DNA of 64,000 bases from Streptomyces sp. AJS327 (lineage in GTDB: Bacteria; Actinomycetota; Actinomycetes; Streptomycetales; Streptomycetaceae): NCBI RefSeq assembly GCF_013450295.1, contig NZ_SKBR01000002.1, forward strand, positions 1,512,501 to 1,576,500, written 5' to 3'. The notes under the pieces were generated by a model, which saw only the letters and a program-made list of their open reading frames with translations, ran no database searches and had not been told where the DNA came from. How positions within the stretch are numbered: position 1 is the stretch's first letter; the number at the start of each line of letters is the position of its first letter. This document shows, in pieces, positions 24,701 through 32,339 of the stretch. A program made the translations under genes and the position numbers.

Positions 24701-27700
24701 CGGGGACCCCTTCCTGGCGGAACTGACGGCCCGCCCGGCGGACGAGGGGGCCGAGATCCTCTTCCGGGAGCGCGACGGAGCCCGGCTGGCCCGCTGCGTT
24801 GTGCGGGCCGACCCCGTCCCCTCCGCCGAGCCGCCACCCCTCCCGGACCCGGAGGACGGCGACTGGGACGGCCACCTGACAGCCGACGCCGTCTACCGCT
24901 CGCTGCGGGACCGCGCCATGGACTACGGTCCCGGGCTGCGCTCGGTGAACGCCCTCTGGCGGCGTACCCGGGAGGCGCTGGCCGACGTGGAGGTGCCCGC
25001 GGCCCCCGGCTGGGAGACGGAGCGGTTCGTCCTCCACCCGGCGCTGCTCGACGGCGCGCTCCAGGCGACGGTGGTCGGAAGTGGGCTGCCGGGCGCCTAT
25101 CTGCCGTACGCGGTCAGCGAGTTGACGGTGCACCGGGCCCCGGTGGGCCGGTGCCGGGCGCACGTCACCTTCACCCGCTGCGACGCCGAGATGATCCGCT
25201 GCGACGTCCGCGTCGCCGACGTGGGCGGGCGGACCGCCCTCACACTCCGGGACCTGGTGCTGCTGCCGCCGTCCCCCGCCGGCGGCGACGCGTCCCGCGC
25301 CACGGAGGCGCCCGCCCCCCAGCTGTGGGCCCCCGCCTGGCGCGAGCGGCGGCTGACCGGGCCCGCCGCCGCCCCCGCGCCGGACACGCTGGTGCTCACC
25401 GGCGACCCCCGCCGGGGCGCGGAGTGGCGGGAGGCCGCCGGGTCCGGCCGCGTCCGGGTCGCGCGGCTGACCGTCGCCGAGCGCCTCGACGCCGCACGGC
25501 TCGTCGCGGAACCCCCCGCCGGTGACGGCGAGTCGACGGGTGCGAGGGCGCCCCTGCTCGTCGTGGACTACGGCCCCTGGGAGAACGCCGGGGACACCGC
25601 TGCCCGGCTGGGCACCGCGCACGAACTCGGGCGGGCCGCCGTCCACCAGGGCCGCCCGGTGACGTACCTGTGCCTGACGCCGCCCGCCGCCGACGAGCCG
25701 CTCGCCGTGGCCGTCGGGGCGTTCGGGCTGTCCGTCGGCCGGGAGAGCGGCGACTTCCGCTGCACGCGGGTCGAGGTCCCGCACGACACGCCTCCCACCC
25801 CCGGGCACCTGGTGGCGGAGAGCGGTTCGGGAGCGGCGGAGGTCCGTGGCGTCGGCGCCGGGCGCGAGGTGCGCGGCTTCACCCCGGATCCGCGACCGGT
25901 CACCGAGCGGAGCCCGTTCCGGGCCGGGGGGACGTACATCGTCTCCGGCGGCGCCGGGGGAGTGGGGCGCGCCCTGACCCGCCACCTCACCACCAGCCAC
26001 GGGGCCACCGTGGTCGCGCTGGGACGGTCGGCGCCACCGCCGGAGGAGGAGGCGCCCGGCGCCGGACGCGCCGTCCACCTCCGGGTGGACGTCACCGACC
26101 CCGAGGCGACGCGGCGGGCCGTGGCGGAGGTCCGGCACCGCTTCGGCCGGGTGCACGGCGTGTTCCACGCCGCCGGTGTGCTGGCGGACGCCCTGGTCTC
26201 CGAGAAGCGGCTCAGCGACTGCGAGCGGGTGCTGGCGCCGAAGGTCGGCGGAGCCGCGTCGCTGGACGCGGCGACCGCCGACGACGACCTCGACCTGTTC
26301 GTGCTGATGTCCTCGACGTCCGGCACCCTGGGGAACGCCGGGCAGAGCGACTACGCCATGGCCAACCGCTTCCTGGACGCGTTCGCCGAACAGCGTGCCG
26401 CGCGTGTCGCGGCCGGTACCCGCGCGGGCCGCAGCCTGTCGATGGTCTGGCCACTGTGGCGGGACGGCGGAATGCGCCCCGACGACCAGGTCGTCCGGCT
26501 GACCGCCACCACCACGGGCTTCACCCCGCTGTCCACTCCCGCGGCGCTCAGCGCGCTGGAGACGGCGCTGCGTACCCGGGAGACCGTGGTCCTGGTGGGC
26601 GAGGGGGACCGGGACCGCGTCGCGCGCACGCTGGAGGCGCTGACCGGTAGTGGGGGCGCCGACCCCGCCCCCGGTGGCCCGGCGGGGGCCGCCCCGGAGC
26701 GGTCGGCGGACCGGCCCCCGGCCGCCGGTGACCTCGCTCCGGCGCTGAACGCCGCGCTCTGCCGGATCGCGGCCGGGCTGCTCAAGGTCTCGCTCTCGGA
26801 CGTCGAGCCCGACGTCGAGTTCGGCGACGTCGGTTTCGACTCCGTGCTCTTCACCGAGTTCGCCAACCTGATCAACGATGAGTTTGGGCTCGACCTGGCA
26901 CCCGTGGTGTTCTTCGACAACCCGACGGTCGCCGAACTCGCCGGTGTCCTGCTCCGCGACCACGGCCCGGCGCTCGCCACGGCCCTCGCCCCCGCCGCCG
27001 AACCCGCCCCGGACCTGCCCGCGTCCCCGCCCGCGTCGCACGGGGAAACCCCCGCGCCGCCCGAGCCGGGGGCCGGACCCGTACCGGAGCGGCCGGAGCC
27101 GTCCGCTGAACCGTTCCCGGCGGACGCCGCGGCCAGCCCGTCGTCCGAGCCGATCGCCATCGTCGGAGCGGCCTGCCGCTTTCCCGGCGCCGAGAACCTC
27201 GACGCCTACTGGGACAACCTGGTGACCGGGCGCGACCTGGTGAGCGACGCCCCGGAGGACCGGTGGGACCGGGGGGAGACGGCCCGCCGCGGTGGCTTCG
27301 TCGACGGCGTCCACGCCTTCGACGCCGCCTTCTTCCGCGTCACGCCCCGCGAGGCGCTGACGATGGACCCGCAGCAGCGCCTGTTCCTGGAGGCCGGATG
27401 GACGGCCCTCGAACACGCCGGTTACGACCCGCGACGCATGGCGGGCCAGCGCGCCGGTGTCTTCGCCGGAGCCAGCCTCCACGACCACCTCGACGTGCTC
27501 GGCGGCTCGGGCAGCGAGGTGACCGGGCTCACCGCCACCGGCAACGTGCACAGCGTCTTGCCGAACCGCCTGTCGCACCTGCTCGACCTCCGTGGCCCCA
27601 GCGAGGCGGTCGACACGGCCTGCTCCAGTTCGCTGGCCGCCGTGCACCGCGCGGTGCTCGCGCTGCGCGGCGGCGAGTGCGGCACGGCCCTGGCCGGAGG

Positions 27701-30700
27701 CACCAACGTCCTGCTCTCCCCGACCTGGTACGAGTCCTTCGAGCGGGCGGGCATGCTCTCGCGGGCGGGCCGGTGCGCCACCTTCGACCGGGACGCGGAC
27801 GGCTACGTCCGGGGGGAGGGCGTGGGGGTCGTCGTCCTCAAGCGCCTCTCGGACGCCCTCCGGGACGGCGACACCGTCCACGCCCTCATCCGGGGAACCG
27901 CCGTCGGGCACGGCGGGCGCGGCCACTCCCTCACCGCTCCCAACGCCGCCGCCCAGGCCGACGTGATCGCCGCCGCCTACGAGACGGCCCGCGTCTCACC
28001 GTGGTCGGTCTCCTTCGTGGAGACCCACGGAACCGGCACCGAACTCGGCGACCCCATCGAGGTCGAGGGGCTGGCTTCCGCCTTCGGCCGCTTCGCCCCG
28101 GACGGTGTGCCCGAGCCGCGCTGCGGACTCGGCGCGGTGAAGACGGCGATCGGTCACCTGGAGTCCGCCTCGGGCGTGGCGGGCCTGCTGAAGGTGGTTC
28201 TCGCCCTGCGGCACCGCACGCTGCCCCCCAACCTCCACTTCTCCGGCCTCAACCCGTACGTGCGGCTGGACGGCACCCCCTTCTACGTGGTCGACGAGGC
28301 GCGGGACTGGACCCCGCCGCTGGACGGGGAGGGCCGCCCGCTCCCACGACGGGCCGGGCTGTCCGCCTTCGGTTTCGGCGGCAGCAACGCGCACGTGGTG
28401 ATCGAGGAGCCCCCGCGGGCCGAACGGGCCCCCGCCCCCTCCGGCCCCCAGCTCCTGGTGCTGTCCGCCGCCGACGAGGCCGCGCTGGACCGCTACGCGC
28501 GACGGCTGCGCGACGCGCTCGGCGACCTCGACCCCGGCGTCCCGCTCGCCGACGTGGCCCACACCCTGCGGGTCGGCCGCCCCGAACTGCCCCAGCGGCT
28601 CGCCCTCGTGGCCGGCGCCCCGGCCGAGGCCGCCACGGCGCTCACCGCGTTCCTGGCCGGTGAGGAGAGCCCGCCGCTGCGGACCGGACGGCTGGCGGGG
28701 CGCCGGGCCAGCCAGGAGCTGACGGTCGAGGACGGGGCGGACCGCGCCCGGCTGCTCGACCTCGCGGGCCGCTGGGTCACCGACGGCACGCTCGTCACGG
28801 CCGGAACGGCCGGAGGCCAGCGGCGCGTTCCGCTCCCCACCTATCCCTTCGAGCGTCATATCCACCGGGTGCCCTCCCCGTTCGTCACCGGAGCGCCGGT
28901 ATCCCCGCCCGCCGGCGTCGCGGGGGAGGAGCGGGCCCCCGGCCCGCGAACCCGCCTGCTGCGGCGGGTCTGGCGCCCCAGCGCGGCCGGGCCCGCCCCG
29001 CGCGAGGCGGACCCCGGCGAGGTGTGGCTGGCGCTGGCGGGCGCCGGGCAGATCCCGTCCGTGACCTCGGCGCTCGGCGCCGTACCCGGGGTGACCTGGG
29101 TCGTGGTCCGCGAACCGTCGAAGCTCCCGAGGCTGGCGCGTCACGAGTACGAGGTGGACTTCGCCGACGGCGACGCGGTGGCGCGACTCACCGCGGACCT
29201 CCTCCGGACCCACCCCCGGATCGACGGACTGGTCAACTTCTCGGCCCTGGACGCCGCTTCGGACGATCCCGCCGCCGGACGGACCGGACCGCTCGCCCCC
29301 CGGGACACCGCCGCGCTCACCCTGGTCCGCGCGCTGGCCACCCGGAGGCCGGGCCCCCGGCCGGTGACCCTGCTCTGGCTGGTCCCCCGCCCCGACGGCC
29401 CGTCCGGCAGCCCGGCCGCCAGCCGGACGGCCGCGCTGGTACGCGCCCTGGGCGCCGAGTACGGGCATGTCACGGCGCGTTCCGTGGAGATCGACCCGCC
29501 AGCGGACGGCACGGCGACCGCCCTGCTGGAGACGGCCGGACGGGAGATCGCGCTGCTGCGCTCACCGGCGCCCGGCGAGCCCGCCGTCCGCTACCGGGAT
29601 GGCCAGCGTGCCGTCCCGGTCCTCACCGACGCCGTGTCCGGCGACCTCCCCACCGCGCCGGGTCGGTTCGGCCCCTTCGCCGTCCACCCCGACCGCACCT
29701 ACCTGATCACCGGCGGCACCGGAGGGCTCGGACTGGCCGTCGCGGAACGGCTCGTGGCCCGTGGCGCCCGCGGTATCGCCCTGACCGGCCGCCGTCCCCT
29801 GCCGCCCCGTGAGTCGTGGGACGACGTCCTGCGGGAGGGGCACGAGCGCGCCCCGGTGGTGGCGGCCATACGGCGGATGGAGCGGGCCGGGGCCCACGTC
29901 CGGTACCACCTCGGCGCGCCGGGCGACACCGGGGAGCTGGCGGCGTTCCTCGACGAGGCGCGGGCGCGCGGTGGCCCGATCGCCGGGCTCGTGCACTGCG
30001 CGGGCGTGGTGCCCCGGGCCCCGGAACCCTTCGTCCGGCAGGAGCTGGCGGACGTCGGCCGCGTCTGGGAGCCCAAGGGCGGTGGTCTGCTGACCCTGGA
30101 CCGGCTGCTCGCCGGGGACGGCCCGGACTTCGTGGTGCTCTACTCGTCCGTCTCGGCGACGGTGCCGTCGCTGGGCGCCGGGGTGGCCGCCTACGCGGGA
30201 GCCAACGCGTTCCTGGACGCGTTCGCCGAGGACGCGGCGCGCCACCGGCCGGGCACCGCGTACCGGTCCGTGGCGTGGGGCAGCTGGCGCGGGGCCGGTG
30301 TGGGAGAGGTGAGCGCGGCCGCCTACCGGGACGCCGGGCTGGCAGGGCTCGACCCGGAACCCGGACTCGACCTGCTGGAACGGGCGTTGTGCGGCCCCGA
30401 CCCGGTCACGCTCGGGCTCGCCGTCTCGGAGGACTTCGACGCCGCGCGGCTGCTGGCGCCCGCCGCGCCGGGGACGCCGCCCGCACCGGCGCAGCCCGGG
30501 GCGGAGGTCCCGCCGGGCCCGGCGGCGGAGGCGGCCACGGGGGAGACCCGGGACGTCCTGGCCGGACTGCTGGCCGAGGAACTGCTCGTCTCCCGTGAGG
30601 CGTTGGAGAGCGGCGCGACCTTCGCCGAACTGGGCGTGGACTCGATCCTGATCGCCGGGCTCGTCCGGCACCTCGAACGCCTCACCGGGCGGACCGTCTC

Positions 30701-32339
30701 CCCGTCGGTGATCCTGGAGCACGACACCCTGGACGCGCTGGCCGCCCACCTCGGCCCCACCGCTCCCGCGCCACGACCGGCGGCGCCTCCGGCGCCCAGC
30801 CCGACCACCCCTGGCGTCTCCGGCGCCCCACCCGCCGCCGACGGCGCCGTGGCGATCGTCGGGATGGCGGGCCGCTACCCCGGAGCGCCGACCCTGGCGG
30901 ACTTCTGGCGGCTGCTCAGCGAGGGCCGCTCGGCGGTGCGCGAGGTGCCCGTGGACCGCTGGGACCATGAGCGGCTGTACCGCCCGGGGCACCACCCGGG
31001 GTACAGCGTCAGCAAGTGGGGCGGATTCCTGGAGGACGTCGAGCTGTTCGACCCCGGGTACTTCGACGTCGCCGAAGCCGAGGCCGCCCACCTCGACCCG
31101 CTGATCCGGCTGTTCCTGGAGACCGCGGACGCCACGTTCCGGGACGCCGGGATCGAGCGCGAGGAGCTGGCCGGTACCCGCACAGGGGTGTTCGTCGGCG
31201 CCGTGTCCGGCGACTACGGGCGGCGCGTCACCGTCCCCGGGCCCGCCACCGCGACGGGACTGAACCAGAACTTCATCGCGGCGCGGCTCGCGCAGGTCTA
31301 CGATCTGCGCGGCCCCCACCTCGTGGTGGACACCGCCTGCTCCTCCGCCCTGACCGCGCTGCACCTGGGAATGCGGTCGCTCCAGGCGGGGGAGAGCGAG
31401 ATGTGCCTGGTCGGCGGCGTCGAACTGCTGCTGGACGAGACGCCGTACCTCAAGCTCAGCGCCTCCCGCGCGCTGTCCCCCGACGGCCGCTGCCGCGCCT
31501 TCGACGCCGGGGCGAACGGGATCGTGCTGGGCGAGGGCGCCGGGGCCGTGCTCATCAAGCCGCTGGCCGCCGCGCTGCGGGACGGCGACCGCGTGCACGC
31601 CGTGGTCGAGGCCACCGCCGTCAACAACGACGGCCGCACGATGGGCCTGACCACCCCCAGCCCGGAGGCCCAGCGGGAGCTGGTCGCCGGGGCGCTGGCC
31701 ACGGCCGGGGTCAGCGCCGACACCGTGTCCTACGTCGAGGCGCACGGGACCGGCACGATGATCGGCGACCCCATCGAGCTGAAGGCGCTCACCACCGTCT
31801 TCCGGGAGTTCTCCGAGGACCGTGGCTACTGCGCGGTGGGCAGCGTCAAGTCCAACATCGGTCATCTGCTGGCCGCCGCCGGTGTCGCCGGACTCCACAA
31901 GGTAGCCCTCGCCCTGGCCAACCGGCGCATTCCGCCGACCCTCTTCTGCGACACCCCCAACCCCCGCTTCGACTTCGGATCCTCGCCGTTCTTCCCCTGC
32001 GTCTCGCCGCGCGACTGGGAGCCCCGGCACGGCACGCGCCGCGCCGGAGTCAGCGCGTTCGGCTTCGGCGGCACCAACGCCCACGCCGTGCTGCGGGAGT
32101 TGACCGCCGAGGAACGCGCCGTCTGGCGGCCCCGCCGGGCCGCCCTGCCGCCCGCCACGATGCGGCGGCGGCGGTTCTGGCTCGAACGCCCCACCGTGGC
32201 CCACCGCGCTCCGTGGCCCGGTCCCGGCGCCCCCGCGCACGACGCCGCTCCGGCCGGCCGGCCGGGCGACGGCTCCGGCACGGCGCGCCGCGCGCTGCTG
32301 GCGCTGGAGGAGTTCGTCCCCGAGGAGGGAGCACCGTGA
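18786..32339 (+). CDS. Trans-AT PKS protein 1: MaoC-SDR-FkbH-ACP loading region, then M1, M2 and the KS of M3
   Basis: 4517 residues from a GTG (GGAGG seven bases upstream). The N-terminus is a double hot-dog MaoC-like dehydratase (about 10-290; D30 and H35 in GDHNPLH), then a FabG-like SDR (about 300-535; GGSRGLG, Y455-x3-K459), then an FkbH domain (about 548-1080; HAD motif DCDNTLW, D741) and an ACP (phosphopantetheine Ser1191 in LDLTS). FkbH domains load D-1,3-bisphosphoglycerate as glyceryl-ACP, so this is the loading region. Next come KS1 (Cys1448, both His present), DH (H-V-I-G-G and D-G-A-L-Q intact), KR and ACP (Ser2686); then KS2 (Cys2946), KR and ACP (Ser3953); then KS3 (Cys4185, HGTGT and IGH kept, but DPQQR replaced by DPLIR). 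The protein ends about 75 residues after KS3, with no ACP, so module 3 is completed by the next protein. No AT domain is present. Confidence 0.93.
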   Translation: MSEHPAEPAGTERVRVGTGQVAAFAQASGDHNPLHTDGGYARSTPFGEPLAHGALGALAALAGIPDREGERLVRVEARFPGPLVPGRSYRRTLAERDAREGEDTGAGESGERLVLVTLLDGERPVLTVEAVLATGPAPADAPTTGGGVHPRATPADPGLGELRPGGGGAHEYAPDWAESGRLLRELGVRHRGVTARHAAALAWASYLAGMEYPGRSSLLLRFAATFPRGGADAALSGDVPLAARAEVTTLNPGFRTVTVHGELSAPGGGATVAEVELHVHSRRGAEPTAPDRLAALLAPSGRLTGRVALVVGGSRGLGAALVQALAQQGATVYLAYQRSDEEAEAVRDGLGTLAGRVVPVRGDAGDPDWCRELRERIVTAHGRCDLLVLNACPPLHDMDLAADDGLRLLEFVHQSLALVQVPLAAFARELAGSGGRVLALSSSALDDPPPDWPHYVTAKAATEGLLRALVAQLPTVGGVLARPPRLRTTLTHSMRADDEALPVEDAAVTLVETLLAGTTPGRVETLSDFPHRRPPRPEGRGAEPEVADRGSLVVAATFTAEPIAPALEFWLTHLGLDLDVEFAPYGQVFQELLVPGSAFATNPRGCDVVLLRLEDWPEDESQRTVREFTDAVRGFAPRAAVPLLVVLAPASPGNSGTSGRASELAAAERTLRADLADVPGAHVVDWRHFGDQYRVPGHHDPERERLGHIPYTPLAFTALGTVTARAVRALAQPPAKVLVLDCDNTLWSGVCGEDGTRGVTVEEGRLRLQRWALGLRDRGVLLCLCSKNEEADVLAVLRRADLPIGAEHLAAHRVNWLPKSENLASLAAELGLGLDAFVFLDDNPLETAEVSAAHPQVLALTLPADASGAAAAVEHLWAFDQLEVTDEDRQRAETYRASQRRESVRQSAMSYADFIDGLGLRVDIAPAAPGQHARISQLSYRTNQFNTTTLRRSEAEVRALGEDPPGCWVAEVSDRFGAYGLVGVATAKPSGRSLVVDSLMMSCRVLGRGVEHALLAHVAGEAVRAGLDTVELPFRPTERNAPARRFLEEVAAGNAAEAVEDATGTVFRLPAAHAAAVTFSPAAHHEPPETPGTPTHSAAPAGARSSALWTIPEELSDLAEVLRRAERETAGDAAPDRSPGRGDGRNDGDDRPAGGQEEVARALREVFHQVLRVPAGRLGPEVTLEELDLTSFTIVDLTARLESRFGRLPQTLLFEHRTLGEVAEAIAGHRTRRAPDAPDAPEVAQDVRPDRSTRPEVPERPVAPASTRPATPTAGPAGDEAPPAPGEPVAIVGMAGRYPDAPTLEDLAGNLARGHDSVREVDAGRWRGAAPPDDGTRRWACLLDEPDRFDSLFFQISPREAELMDPQQRLFLEVAYETLQDAGLTRASLGPDVGVYVGAMAQDYAVLGAGTALRGDRSLPYAANYQIANRVSYFLDLSGPSLVVDTACSSSGVALHLACEDLRNGRVSAALVGGVNLILHPSRHLQYAQMGMLSPTGRCAAFGAAADGMVMGEGAGAVLLKPLSRALRDGDHVHAVIRGTATNSGGRTSGFTVPNPDAQAALVRDALRSAGVEPDSVTLIEAHGTGTPLGDPIEFRGLGRVFGSRAPGRAPLALGSVKGNIGHLEPAAAIAGLTRVVLQMRRRTLLPSLGAGQLNPALDVEGTPFFVPGDPAPWEADGPRRAGVSSFGAGGVNAHVVVEEFTHDRDGEPGPAPEPGGGRELVVLSARTGDRLARVARRLRTWLSDGADRPALRDVAHTLRVGREALETRVAFPVTGLDELLDALDALAEHGPDAPHGARSGRAHGASALNGVFDGGAAATAFLAELASRGEWEKLAELWARGAQIDWSRVLPPVAGAHRVPLPPYPFEPVRHWLPTAEAPSTGTTAAPPPAPASAVAEADAPLPGERSWDAGRAELGWDGSEPYLRDHVIGGRPLLPGVLYLELALRAARRHGVPGATRISGMVWSRPIAVAGDPFLAELTARPADEGAEILFRERDGARLARCVVRADPVPSAEPPPLPDPEDGDWDGHLTADAVYRSLRDRAMDYGPGLRSVNALWRRTREALADVEVPAAPGWETERFVLHPALLDGALQATVVGSGLPGAYLPYAVSELTVHRAPVGRCRAHVTFTRCDAEMIRCDVRVADVGGRTALTLRDLVLLPPSPAGGDASRATEAPAPQLWAPAWRERRLTGPAAAPAPDTLVLTGDPRRGAEWREAAGSGRVRVARLTVAERLDAARLVAEPPAGDGESTGARAPLLVVDYGPWENAGDTAARLGTAHELGRAAVHQGRPVTYLCLTPPAADEPLAVAVGAFGLSVGRESGDFRCTRVEVPHDTPPTPGHLVAESGSGAAEVRGVGAGREVRGFTPDPRPVTERSPFRAGGTYIVSGGAGGVGRALTRHLTTSHGATVVALGRSAPPPEEEAPGAGRAVHLRVDVTDPEATRRAVAEVRHRFGRVHGVFHAAGVLADALVSEKRLSDCERVLAPKVGGAASLDAATADDDLDLFVLMSSTSGTLGNAGQSDYAMANRFLDAFAEQRAARVAAGTRAGRSLSMVWPLWRDGGMRPDDQVVRLTATTTGFTPLSTPAALSALETALRTRETVVLVGEGDRDRVARTLEALTGSGGADPAPGGPAGAAPERSADRPPAAGDLAPALNAALCRIAAGLLKVSLSDVEPDVEFGDVGFDSVLFTEFANLINDEFGLDLAPVVFFDNPTVAELAGVLLRDHGPALATALAPAAEPAPDLPASPPASHGETPAPPEPGAGPVPERPEPSAEPFPADAAASPSSEPIAIVGAACRFPGAENLDAYWDNLVTGRDLVSDAPEDRWDRGETARRGGFVDGVHAFDAAFFRVTPREALTMDPQQRLFLEAGWTALEHAGYDPRRMAGQRAGVFAGASLHDHLDVLGGSGSEVTGLTATGNVHSVLPNRLSHLLDLRGPSEAVDTACSSSLAAVHRAVLALRGGECGTALAGGTNVLLSPTWYESFERAGMLSRAGRCATFDRDADGYVRGEGVGVVVLKRLSDALRDGDTVHALIRGTAVGHGGRGHSLTAPNAAAQADVIAAAYETARVSPWSVSFVETHGTGTELGDPIEVEGLASAFGRFAPDGVPEPRCGLGAVKTAIGHLESASGVAGLLKVVLALRHRTLPPNLHFSGLNPYVRLDGTPFYVVDEARDWTPPLDGEGRPLPRRAGLSAFGFGGSNAHVVIEEPPRAERAPAPSGPQLLVLSAADEAALDRYARRLRDALGDLDPGVPLADVAHTLRVGRPELPQRLALVAGAPAEAATALTAFLAGEESPPLRTGRLAGRRASQELTVEDGADRARLLDLAGRWVTDGTLVTAGTAGGQRRVPLPTYPFERHIHRVPSPFVTGAPVSPPAGVAGEERAPGPRTRLLRRVWRPSAAGPAPREADPGEVWLALAGAGQIPSVTSALGAVPGVTWVVVREPSKLPRLARHEYEVDFADGDAVARLTADLLRTHPRIDGLVNFSALDAASDDPAAGRTGPLAPRDTAALTLVRALATRRPGPRPVTLLWLVPRPDGPSGSPAASRTAALVRALGAEYGHVTARSVEIDPPADGTATALLETAGREIALLRSPAPGEPAVRYRDGQRAVPVLTDAVSGDLPTAPGRFGPFAVHPDRTYLITGGTGGLGLAVAERLVARGARGIALTGRRPLPPRESWDDVLREGHERAPVVAAIRRMERAGAHVRYHLGAPGDTGELAAFLDEARARGGPIAGLVHCAGVVPRAPEPFVRQELADVGRVWEPKGGGLLTLDRLLAGDGPDFVVLYSSVSATVPSLGAGVAAYAGANAFLDAFAEDAARHRPGTAYRSVAWGSWRGAGVGEVSAAAYRDAGLAGLDPEPGLDLLERALCGPDPVTLGLAVSEDFDAARLLAPAAPGTPPAPAQPGAEVPPGPAAEAATGETRDVLAGLLAEELLVSREALESGATFAELGVDSILIAGLVRHLERLTGRTVSPSVILEHDTLDALAAHLGPTAPAPRPAAPPAPSPTTPGVSGAPPAADGAVAIVGMAGRYPGAPTLADFWRLLSEGRSAVREVPVDRWDHERLYRPGHHPGYSVSKWGGFLEDVELFDPGYFDVAEAEAAHLDPLIRLFLETADATFRDAGIEREELAGTRTGVFVGAVSGDYGRRVTVPGPATATGLNQNFIAARLAQVYDLRGPHLVVDTACSSALTALHLGMRSLQAGESEMCLVGGVELLLDETPYLKLSASRALSPDGRCRAFDAGANGIVLGEGAGAVLIKPLAAALRDGDRVHAVVEATAVNNDGRTMGLTTPSPEAQRELVAGALATAGVSADTVSYVEAHGTGTMIGDPIELKALTTVFREFSEDRGYCAVGSVKSNIGHLLAAAGVAGLHKVALALANRRIPPTLFCDTPNPRFDFGSSPFFPCVSPRDWEPRHGTRRAGVSAFGFGGTNAHAVLRELTAEERAVWRPRRAALPPATMRRRRFWLERPTVAHRAPWPGPGAPAHDAAPAGRPGDGSGTARRALLALEEFVPEEGAP

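Noticed and set aside
21081..27926. A 2281-codon open frame on the minus strand opposite PKS 1, and similar giant frames at 49320-53588 and 57558-62015
   Set aside because: These are antisense shadows caused by the third-position GC bias of the PKS genes. They have no recognisable domains, have Gly/Arg/Val-rich content and cross domain borders of the real proteins.
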